Below, in pieces: positions 1 through 5,801 of a stretch of 6,655 bases of DNA (positions within the stretch are counted from its first letter, which is position 1; every line of letters starts with the position of its first letter). Both the position numbers and the translations under genes were made by a program. Under the pieces are notes generated by a model. The model had not been told where the DNA came from, did not search any database, and saw only the letters and a list, made by a program, of their open reading frames with translations. The stretch lies in assembly GCA_001791465.1 (NCBI GenBank), contig MGER01000026.1, positions 18,849 to 25,503 on the forward strand, read 5' to 3'. The DNA comes from Candidatus Uhrbacteria bacterium RIFCSPLOWO2_02_FULL_49_11. GTDB lineage: Bacteria; Patescibacteriota; Patescibacteriia; 2-02-FULL-49-11.

Positions 1-127
1 TTTTCCTAAGATCATTAAAGCCGAAAAGCTCATACGCCGCACCTGACGACATGCTAAAAATCGGCTCAAGCTCAGCGAGCTTAGAAAGTACACGTTCCGT
101 GAGAGACTCCTTGGTGCGTAGACCCAT
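1..127 (-). CDS. Unrecognised protein, N-terminal 42 residues only
   Basis: An ATG at 127 opens a minus-strand frame that stays open to the left edge, giving 42 codons. It begins MGLRTKESLTERVL and ends in LFGFNDLRK. The composition is that of an ordinary soluble protein, rich in L, E, S and K, with an amphipathic helix likely near the start. There is no signal peptide or membrane segment in the visible part. I do not recognise the family. Support for its being real comes from an extended -10 promoter about 50 bases upstream, a terminator-like hairpin before that promoter, and protein-like codon content. The Shine-Dalgarno site is poor, with only AAAG a few bases before an AT run. The competing plus-strand frame over the same bases gives a serine- and arginine-rich product and looks like a shadow. 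The function cannot be inferred; neighbours suggest only a possible link to surface polysaccharide. Confidence 0.5.
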   Translation of the reverse strand, partial: MGLRTKESLTERVLSKLAELEPIFSMSSGAAYELFGFNDLRK

Positions 128-149
128 ATATATATTCTTTAACTCGAGC

Positions 150-232
150 TTAAGAAATGAAAGGTATAAAAGGAGTATATCATATCCCCCGCTATTAGCA
201 ACGATCGCTGTATATAGGTACAGGTATCTTTT
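150..232 (+). pseudogene. Inverted, frameshifted remnant resembling the 3' part of the polymerase gene
   Basis: Read on the plus strand, this segment aligns with the coding strand of the polymerase gene at 4544-4468. An exact 14-base block, ATTAGCAACGATCG, occurs at 194-207 and in reverse complement at 4495-4508. Before it, 24 bases ending AGTATATCA match at 20 positions; after it, 25 bases match at about 18. The reading is codon-aligned at first: LRNERYKRSIS here against LREMYRKSIS in the polymerase. A net gain of about five bases then shifts the frame, and following the polymerase frame past it gives SNDRCI and then a TAG stop. This fits a decayed duplicate or a remnant of another polymerase gene pointing the opposite way. 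The ends are uncertain; a short LKIG match near 51-65 is too weak to use. The alignment was made by eye. Confidence 0.5.
174..201 (-). promoter_or_regulatory. Extended -10 promoter for the leftmost gene
   Basis: On the minus strand TTGCTA (201-196) is followed after 16 bases by TATACT (179-174), and the -10 is preceded by TGA, giving the extended -10 form TGATATACT. Transcription would begin near 167, leaving a leader of about 40 bases before the ATG at 127. The elements match sigma-70 type signals well, but activity is inferred. The same bases lie inside a segment that resembles the polymerase gene (see 150-232). Confidence 0.5.
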
Positions 233-261
233 TATAATAAATCTTGATTTACAGAATGTAT

Positions 262-293
262 AAAAAACCTCAACGGTATGCCCATAAGAGGTT
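262..293 (-). terminator. Rho-independent terminator candidate after the DUF4012 gene
   Basis: On the minus strand AACCTC (293-288) and GAGGTT (271-266) form a 6-bp stem around a 16-base loop, and the right arm runs into six T residues (267-262). It lies about 50 bases beyond the DUF4012 stop codon and upstream of the next promoter, the expected place to end the cluster's transcript. The stem is short and the loop long, so strength is doubtful. Confidence 0.45.
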
Positions 294-321
294 ATTAATA
301 TATTTTATCCATTGACGTATA

Positions 322-341
322 AATTTAGCCATGGCTAAATT
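322..341. repeat. Perfect 20-bp palindrome at the DUF4012 stop codon
   Basis: AATTTAGCCATGGCTAAATT reads the same on both strands and includes two of the three bases of the DUF4012 TAA stop. As RNA it could fold into an 8-bp stem with a CATG loop. It has no proper U-tract on either side. It could be an mRNA 3'-end stabiliser, a weak terminator acting with the hairpin at 262-293, or a protein-binding site; the sequence does not decide between these. Confidence 0.6.
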
Positions 342-2289
342 ATTCACTTTCGAAAAATGTTTTTGATTGCGTAAGTGGATAGGAATAAGTGAACTCATCC
401 GATTTTTTTGATTTTGGCTGGAGAATTTGGTCTTGCAACATAAGGGGTTTAGGGAAGCGGAAATGAAGGTTGAGTGTAGGCGTGCCGCTGCCGGCCTGGC
501 GTTCGGCGTGGAGCGTATAGGATCCTTGCGAGAGTTTTTTATTAAACGACGAATTATTGAGTGTGTATTTAAACGTTAAAGTGCGCGAGGCGCCAGGCTC
601 TACCGTAGTGAACGTACCGAATACCACATACCCAAGCTCTTCAGTGACATCCAAAGGCGTCTGTCTCCCTTGTTCATCAATATTGCCGTCCACCGACCTG
701 ATAGCCCCTTGGTTCGTAAAGATGCGCGTGTAAGTACGGTAGCGCGACGTTTTCCAGTCAGGCTTTCCTTGGTGATCATAGGTAATGGAAAGCGTGGCAA
801 GAGGAAGCTCGCCTGATTTCGCTGCGTCCAATGAATAAGAAATGGTCCTCTTAATGACCGCATCAGTTTTCAACGCCTCCATATTGACATCCACCACAAA
901 CACTGCGTCATTGTCCCCCGGCGCAGGCACAGCACCCGCCCAGCCGCTTTCGCGTAATGAATCCTGTGCCTGCGCTTGAAAAAAATACGCTTGAATGTCT
1001 TTTTGGGCTAATAAGCGCGTAAGGTGTGCCGCCATGTCAAAGAGAGTCGTGCTGTCAGCGCTGCTCATGCGGTCGATCAGCACGCGGCCAAGCGTGCCCA
1101 CCAGATCTTTTCTGCGCGACTTCTCAATCCCCCGCTTCCAATATTCCATTTCGACTTCTTCCTCAAGCACCGATACCAAATTTTCACTGGTCACCGTCCG
1201 TTCATACACGTTTAAAGGGCCTAAAATTTGAAGCACAGACGTGATTGCTTCAGGAGTCAGGGCGATCACGCCGCTCAAAGGCTGTGCGCCGCCCTTTGCG
1301 TTCCAGTATTCCAGAATGGCACGCGCGGTGGTAGGGAAATCAGGCGACCAATTGATATTGCGCAAATAGGTAACATCGTGGCCCGCATAAGTCCTTATGG
1401 GCTGCGCAGGCGGCTGAGGAAGCCCGTCACCCCCTTTTATATCAAAATTGTACACATCATCGCTCTCAAACTCAACCAGCTTCCCGTGTAGAATGGTGGC
1501 AACCGCATACGTGCCGATGAAGCCTCCTGTTGCTTTCAGTTCCGTTGAATTTTGCAAGAGAATGAGATACCGCTGTTCTTCCAGAGGAAGATACGGCATC
1601 AACGCAGAAATATTTGCGATAAAAAGCGCGCCATCTCTCAGTGGCCGCAACTTCTCAGGTGATGGTAATTGCGGGAATGCATAAGTGCGCACAATCTGCG
1701 GCAGCGCCCCATACGCATCGACAAAACGGGAAATATCGCGGGTTATCGTCTGAAGTTTTGGTGAAATTTCTCCCAAACGACGAGCAAGTTGAAAGCGCGA
1801 CTCCACTGGCAAATTAAAAAAGGTATTCTCCCCCAGCATTTCCCGCACTTCTATCATCTGCGGTAAAAGAGGCTCTAAATCTGCCATTGCTTGAGATGCA
1901 TACCGGAATGTATTATTCAGCTTGTTCTTTTGATCTTTGAATACAAAAGGTGTCCGTCCGGATAGCTTCTCATATGAAGCGCGGGCAACTTCTAAATTTT
2001 TCCGAAAATCCGCATAACGGGACAAGACATCGCCAATCGGATCAGACGCCACGCTTTCTTGAAATGCGTGCGCAGATGCAGGGAGCGCAGTTCTCTGCTT
2101 CCAGAGAGAATAAAAAGGAGCCGCCAGAACGGCAATAAGAATGCATAATAATATGAATATGACAAAGAACGCGCCCGCGACAACTCTTAAAGGGTGACGC
2201 TTATCAGATTTTTCTTCATGTTCAGGCTCATGAGGATGCGCTCCTTCGAGCTCATGAGAACCAGAAATTCTTAAGGCGGAAATAGGCAT
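340..2289 (-). CDS. Membrane-anchored DUF4012 domain protein
   Basis: This is a 649-residue protein. A polar N-tail rich in His and Glu (residues 11-32) is followed by one membrane segment at about 36-60, so the rest should lie outside the cell membrane. Residues 75-205 look helical. The DUF4012 signature runs from about 239 to 362: YLILLQNSTELKATGGFIGT, then LRNINWSPDFPTTA, then GVIALTPEAI...LGPLNV. The C-terminal third looks beta-rich, and no second membrane segment is seen. DUF4012 proteins are known from Actinobacteria and Candidate Phyla Radiation genomes, often near glycosyltransferases, but their reaction is not established. The layout recalls LytR-CpsA-Psr glycopolymer transferases, an inference only. 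I chose the ATG at 2289; a TTG at 2322 would add 11 residues coded mostly by the intergenic repeat. There is no clear Shine-Dalgarno. It is the last gene of the run and ends in TAA within a palindrome. Confidence 0.85.
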   Translation of the reverse strand: MPISALRISGSHELEGAHPHEPEHEEKSDKRHPLRVVAGAFFVIFILLCILIAVLAAPFYSLWKQRTALPASAHAFQESVASDPIGDVLSRYADFRKNLEVARASYEKLSGRTPFVFKDQKNKLNNTFRYASQAMADLEPLLPQMIEVREMLGENTFFNLPVESRFQLARRLGEISPKLQTITRDISRFVDAYGALPQIVRTYAFPQLPSPEKLRPLRDGALFIANISALMPYLPLEEQRYLILLQNSTELKATGGFIGTYAVATILHGKLVEFESDDVYNFDIKGGDGLPQPPAQPIRTYAGHDVTYLRNINWSPDFPTTARAILEYWNAKGGAQPLSGVIALTPEAITSVLQILGPLNVYERTVTSENLVSVLEEEVEMEYWKRGIEKSRRKDLVGTLGRVLIDRMSSADSTTLFDMAAHLTRLLAQKDIQAYFFQAQAQDSLRESGWAGAVPAPGDNDAVFVVDVNMEALKTDAVIKRTISYSLDAAKSGELPLATLSITYDHQGKPDWKTSRYRTYTRIFTNQGAIRSVDGNIDEQGRQTPLDVTEELGYVVFGTFTTVEPGASRTLTFKYTLNNSSFNKKLSQGSYTLHAERQAGSGTPTLNLHFRFPKPLMLQDQILQPKSKKSDEFTYSYPLTQSKTFFESE

Positions 2290-2300
2290 ATCACATGATA

Positions 2301-2390
2301 AAATCCAAATTACAAACTCCAAATCCCAAACTTCGCAGTATGTGAATCCGCGTCACAAATTGGTCATTGAGATTTGGCCATTGGGATTTA
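2301..2390. repeat. Inverted-repeat element between glycosyltransferase and DUF4012 genes
   Basis: The left arm (2301-2330) is built of CCAAAT/CAAAC-like words, and the right arm (2356-2390) carries the reverse-complement style, TTGGTCATTGAGATTTGG and then TTGGGATTTA. Pairing is imperfect, with AAATCC against GGATTT at the outer ends. It shares word style, and the 9-mer TTGGTCATT, with the larger element at 4176-4296. Similar AT-rich 'ATTTGG/CCAAAT' junction repeats are common in Candidate Phyla Radiation genomes. The right arm is translated as the tail of the upstream glycosyltransferase, and the left arm lies just before the DUF4012 start. Confidence 0.6.
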
Positions 2391-3174
2391 CCTTCTGGTT
2401 TCTCCATTTCCAAAAATACTTAATCCATGACGCGATATGAATCCAGGTGAGCCGGTTGAACAAGGTCCATACCCCGTCTGATGATGAAAGACGCTGCGGA
2501 TAGTGCACCATTTGCGCTTCAGGCACATACACCACCTCCCAATGCTTCTGCCAAAAACGCCTGCACCAATCCGTATCTTCAAAAAAAAGAAAAAACCGTT
2601 CGTCAAACAAACCTGCCTCCTCGAGCGCTTTACGCCTCACCAAGAGTGCGGAACCCTGCAGCCAATCTACATTGCGCGCTCCCTTATGGTCCCAGTCAAG
2701 CATCGCAAAGCGATTCAATTCCTTTTTTCCCATTGGAATCCGTGATAAATGCGTTCTGCGAAACAAAGGAGTAAACCAGCGCGGAAAACGAAAACAGCTG
2801 TATTGAAGACTCTGGTCAGGATTAAGCAATTTTGGCCCCGCGATGCCGGCCCGCTGTGACTTTGAAAGGAACTCGCAGAGAGTTTCAATCGCGCGCGGCA
2901 AGAGGATGACATCAGGATTAAGAATCAGCATATATTCTCCTTGCGCGCGTTTTAAGCCGGCATTATTTCCCGCGCCCATACCACAATTCCATAAAAGAGG
3001 GAGTATCTGTACTCCGGAAAATTCCTTTGCAAGTACGCCTATCTGATCACCTGATGCATTATCAACCACAATTGTCTCAAAAGAAAAAGGCAGATGGAAC
3101 TCGTTCAAAGAGCGCAGCTGCTGCCGCACCAGATTAATTTTTTTATAATTTAGGATAATGATGGAAAGATGCAT
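2353..3174 (-). CDS. Family 2 glycosyltransferase (GT-A fold), third in the run
   Basis: This 273-residue protein probably moves a sugar from a nucleotide-sugar donor to a growing carrier-linked glycan in the cytosol or at the inner membrane face. It starts with the typical strand MHLSIIILNYKK, then VVDNAS at 36-41 (nucleotide binding), NCGMGAGNNAG at 63-73, LNPDV at 85-89 (metal-binding DXD position), and FDERFFLFFEDTDWCRR at 190-206, whose ED motif holds the presumed catalytic base. It belongs to the COG1216-like, rhamnosyltransferase-type group; donor and acceptor cannot be read from sequence. There is no membrane segment. The start ATG lies 13 bases after the previous stop, with only a weak TTGAG upstream, so translation is probably coupled. 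The last 13 residues or so, VNPNGQISMTNL, are coded by an intergenic repeat, so the original C-terminus may have been replaced. The stop is TGA. Confidence 0.9.
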   Translation of the reverse strand: MHLSIIILNYKKINLVRQQLRSLNEFHLPFSFETIVVDNASGDQIGVLAKEFSGVQILPLLWNCGMGAGNNAGLKRAQGEYMLILNPDVILLPRAIETLCEFLSKSQRAGIAGPKLLNPDQSLQYSCFRFPRWFTPLFRRTHLSRIPMGKKELNRFAMLDWDHKGARNVDWLQGSALLVRRKALEEAGLFDERFFLFFEDTDWCRRFWQKHWEVVYVPEAQMVHYPQRLSSSDGVWTLFNRLTWIHIASWIKYFWKWRNQKVNPNGQISMTNL

Positions 3175-3187
3175 ATTTGCTCAACTA

Positions 3188-4165
3188 TCATTTGAGATAT
3201 TTTCTCTTATCTATAAGGACTCTCCAATTCTTCATAACATCCAGCCATGCACGAATAAGTATAATGGGATGCGTACAAAGAAGATATCCCATCTTACCAA
3301 ATTCCCACAATAAAATCCATGGCAGATCTTTCCGATGCTTGAACAAACGTTCATTTTTTACCAATAAAAATAAGTGGTTGCGGTATGAAAGGAAAGTAAT
3401 GCGCGCAGTGCGGGATGCGTGTTCGTGCATAAGTGACCGCATATCAGTGCCCGTCGCGCCTACACGGCGATAGTGATATGCGCGAGCGCGCGGCACATAG
3501 AGAGAATGCCATCCCTTACGCGTAAGCCACCATGCTAAATCAACATCTTCCTTGTAGGAGTGGAACAGCTCGTCAAAATATTCCACTCTTTCTTTTTCGC
3601 GATACGCGATGCTTTCAAGCGCCTTTCGGCGGTAGAGCGCCGCCGCGCCGCTAGGGCCGAAAATTTCTATGCCCGAATCGTATTGTGCGCGATCCTCCTC
3701 CCCTGCTCCGCGATCGCGAAACCAACGTCTGCGGTCAAAAAGAATGCCCGTACTGTCAAGCGTGCGGGAAAATGTGCTGCTTCCCAGTTCGCCCGGTTTT
3801 CCCTGCGCGCGCAAAATTTTGCCGGTGGCGCTACCCGCCTGCGGGTTTTGATCCAATGCCTCAACCACCCGCGCGATATACCACTCATGGAGAATCACAT
3901 CGGGATTGAGCGTGAGCACATACTCACTTTCAGTAAAGTGGATCGCTTGGTTATGCGCCCGCGAAAACCCAACATTCTCCCGATTCCGCACAATCCTGTA
4001 CTGCGGCCAGCGTTCTGCCAGATAACGAAGGGTTTCATCGCTTGAGGCATTATCCACCAGAAGCACGGCCCAATCACTAAAGGTCTGGTGTTCAAGCGAC
4101 AGCAGCACTGATTCCATAAAGATAAACGAGTTATGCGTGACAATATGGACAGAAACTTTGGACAT
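3188..4165 (-). CDS. Family 2 glycosyltransferase (GT-A fold), second in the run
   Basis: This 325-residue protein has the same GT-A layout as its neighbour but is clearly divergent from it. It opens with VSVHIVTHNS (4-13), followed by LLVDNASSDE (35-44), ENVGFSRAHNQAI (63-75), LNPDVILHEW (86-95) and YKEDVDLAWWLTRKGW (204-219), where the ED-D motif is intact. Residues 120-170 form an insert, rich in Arg, Asp and Gly, that is longer than in the third enzyme. The C-terminal part (255-325) is basic and hydrophobic, with a possible membrane-associated stretch near 281-308. A cytosolic or membrane-surface glycosyltransfer step in glycan assembly is the natural reading; the sugar is unknown. I chose the ATG at 4165; a TTG at 4198 would add 11 residues made of repeat DNA. 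It ends TGA TAG, a double stop, 13 bases before the next gene. Confidence 0.9.
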   Translation of the reverse strand: MSKVSVHIVTHNSFIFMESVLLSLEHQTFSDWAVLLVDNASSDETLRYLAERWPQYRIVRNRENVGFSRAHNQAIHFTESEYVLTLNPDVILHEWYIARVVEALDQNPQAGSATGKILRAQGKPGELGSSTFSRTLDSTGILFDRRRWFRDRGAGEEDRAQYDSGIEIFGPSGAAALYRRKALESIAYREKERVEYFDELFHSYKEDVDLAWWLTRKGWHSLYVPRARAYHYRRVGATGTDMRSLMHEHASRTARITFLSYRNHLFLLVKNERLFKHRKDLPWILLWEFGKMGYLLCTHPIILIRAWLDVMKNWRVLIDKRKYLK

Positions 4166-4175
4166 AATAAATGTG

Positions 4176-4296
4176 AAATTCCAAATTCCAAGCACCAAAT
4201 TCCAAATAAATCACAAATACGAAATCACAAACTTAGGATATTTTGGTATTTGGTCATTCGTTTTAGAATTTGTTTGGGACTTGTTATTTGGAATTT
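4176..4296. repeat. Inverted-repeat element between polymerase and glycosyltransferase genes
   Basis: AAATTCCAAATTCCAAGCAC and four further bases at 4176-4199 pair with the reverse complement of 4273-4296, with 20 of 24 positions matching. The space between holds further CAAATAC/GGTATTTGG words that can extend pairing, so the whole block could form a long imperfect hairpin in DNA or RNA. It fills most of the 160-base gap between the two genes and has no open frame of its own. It shares its word style with the element at 2301-2390. It could be a non-autonomous mobile repeat or a transcript-processing hairpin. No terminal direct repeats were seen. Confidence 0.7.
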
Positions 4297-4325
4297 ATTG
4301 TTTATTGATTATTAGAGGTTAGACG

Positions 4326-5801
4326 CTAGTTATTGGAATTTTGCGAGGTATTCGCTACTGCAGTAATTAGACATAATACTACCATCCCAATCCCCAACGG
4401 ATGATTTAGATATGGACTCGTGATATGGACACTCATGAATGCTACGAGTGCGCAAAAGAGAACCATAGTAAAACATACCCTGACCAATATACCACGATCG
4501 TTGCTAATTGGTATTGATATACTTTTTCTATACATTTCTCTCAAAATATATATTAACAACCAAATATATGCTATTAATCCTACCAACCCTATTTTTAACC
4601 ATATATCCAAATAGCCCCATTCAAACGCGCTCGTAGTATACTCTCCGCCCCCTCCGGGAGAACGCGCAATAATCCGCGGGTCTGCGCTTACATAAGTTAC
4701 TGCCGTACCAAATCCAGAGCCGATAATAGGATGTTTGGCTATTGCCTTCATTAGAGGAATTAATTGGTTCATCCTGCTTGATCCAGCCGCCTCAATGGTC
4801 AGTCGTTCGCGCAGAGGAATTCCTGCAGGAATAGGAGGCAAACGCTGAAATGCAACAGTTAAAACAATTGCACCCATTGCTCCTCCTATTATAACTATCG
4901 CAATACGTTTCCATGACGCCGCATGATTACGCAACAACAAAACAATGCCGCTTAATGAAACCGCCGCAAGCCCTACCCAATAACTCCTGCTGAAGCTGAC
5001 AAAAAGTGCAGCTAAAACAACGGCTAAAAGAAGAAGATTAACTTTCTGCTTTTGTTCGGATTGAACGCTCCCAGCGATTAAGTACCATGCAGCCACAAAA
5101 AGCAGCCACACTTGGCTTTGCATAAATATCCGCCATGCGCCCGGACGAATAAACGTTATTTCGCCAAGCTGTGCGTCCCGTATCCATTGGTAGAGGGTGG
5201 GGGTAAATTCATATTGATGCGCAAACACATGAAAAAGTACAAGCGAGAGCAACGCGTTTGCCAGTCCTGCGCCAAGTACGAATGCTAGGATACGCTTAAG
5301 CAATAATTCACCCTTTCCTTCTCCTACAAGGGGAAACAGCGGCAGAAAAAGCAAAAAATATATCCATGCATTCGCGTCAAAAAATACTGCACCAAACCCG
5401 TTGCCTCTTAATAATCCCCACCCTGCTCCCCAAACGATGCTTAATCCTAAAATAATAAGCGCGCAGCGAATACCTGCAGGAATATTTTTTAACGTACTAA
5501 ACTTTGGAGATCCATTTCTCAGTTGCATCAGTACACTGCCCAACCACGCTAAAAATATGGCGGTAAAAATGAGAATCCTGATCGGCAATACAGTGTCTCC
5601 AAATTGTATACTCAACCACCAACCTTTTCCTCCCATGGCCAGCTCGGCGATTACAAGACCAAGCGCAGTCTCTGGGTATTTGAAATATATGAATACGACA
5701 CCAAGAGTAATGATGCCGGCAAATACTGCATTGAAGTATGGCCAATGCCATCCAAGAAAAGACACCAAAAAAAGCAGCACTGTGATAAAAAACGCTTTCA
5801 T
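4326..5801 (-). CDS. O-antigen polymerase/ligase-like (Wzy_C) polytopic membrane protein
   Basis: This 491-residue protein has about 12-14 hydrophobic segments, among them 2-20, 24-40, 71-93, 110-132, 144-160, 168-192, 254-270, 275-291, 299-317, 401-421, 440-458 and 466-483. The Wzy_C/O-antigen ligase hallmark SFSRSYW (269-275) begins the conserved core. A large outer loop (about 320-400) carries Arg-rich GIPLRERL, HPIIGSGFGT (357-366) and a glycine run, then FEWGYLDIWLKIG (393-405) leads into the next helix. Length and layout fit enzymes that polymerise or transfer undecaprenyl-linked glycans outside the membrane. The His-Asn motif usual in WaaL-type ligases is absent after the loop, which favours a polymerase-like role, though this is not proof. 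The ATG at 5801 overlaps the previous stop as ATGA, indicating coupling; a longer frame from 5942 lies wholly inside the upstream gene. The 3' part (4320-4620) looks richer in A and T than the glycosyltransferase genes. The stop is TAG. Confidence 0.85.
   Translation of the reverse strand: MKAFFITVLLFLVSFLGWHWPYFNAVFAGIITLGVVFIYFKYPETALGLVIAELAMGGKGWWLSIQFGDTVLPIRILIFTAIFLAWLGSVLMQLRNGSPKFSTLKNIPAGIRCALIILGLSIVWGAGWGLLRGNGFGAVFFDANAWIYFLLFLPLFPLVGEGKGELLLKRILAFVLGAGLANALLSLVLFHVFAHQYEFTPTLYQWIRDAQLGEITFIRPGAWRIFMQSQVWLLFVAAWYLIAGSVQSEQKQKVNLLLLAVVLAALFVSFSRSYWVGLAAVSLSGIVLLLRNHAASWKRIAIVIIGGAMGAIVLTVAFQRLPPIPAGIPLRERLTIEAAGSSRMNQLIPLMKAIAKHPIIGSGFGTAVTYVSADPRIIARSPGGGGEYTTSAFEWGYLDIWLKIGLVGLIAYIWLLIYILREMYRKSISIPISNDRGILVRVCFTMVLFCALVAFMSVHITSPYLNHPLGIGMVVLCLITAVANTSQNSNN

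Noticed and set aside
51..263. Plus-strand open frame of 70 codons over the left intergenic region
   Set aside because: It is antisense to a more protein-like minus-strand gene start and to a promoter. Its middle part is explained as a frameshifted polymerase remnant, and it has no supported start.
271..333. Minus-strand 20-codon frame beginning MAKFIRQWIK just after the DUF4012 stop
   Set aside because: The ATG lies in the centre of the palindrome, there is no ribosome binding site, and the end of the frame overlaps the terminator-like hairpin. It is too short to support.
2578..2596. A8-G-A6 run as a possible slippage or frameshift site in the third glycosyltransferase
   Set aside because: It encodes the conserved FFLFFED motif in frame, and the downstream frame is the expected one. 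The first glycosyltransferase has a similar run for the same motif, so it reflects protein constraint.
3834..3853. GC-rich hairpin ACCCGC/GCGGGT followed by TTTT on the plus strand
   Set aside because: It looks like a terminator, but it lies inside the second glycosyltransferase gene on the antisense strand, where no plus-strand gene exists, and it encodes conserved-style residues (DQNPQAGS).
3560..4045. Plus-strand open frame of 161 codons
   Set aside because: It is a shadow antisense to the second glycosyltransferase, basic in composition, with no family motifs.
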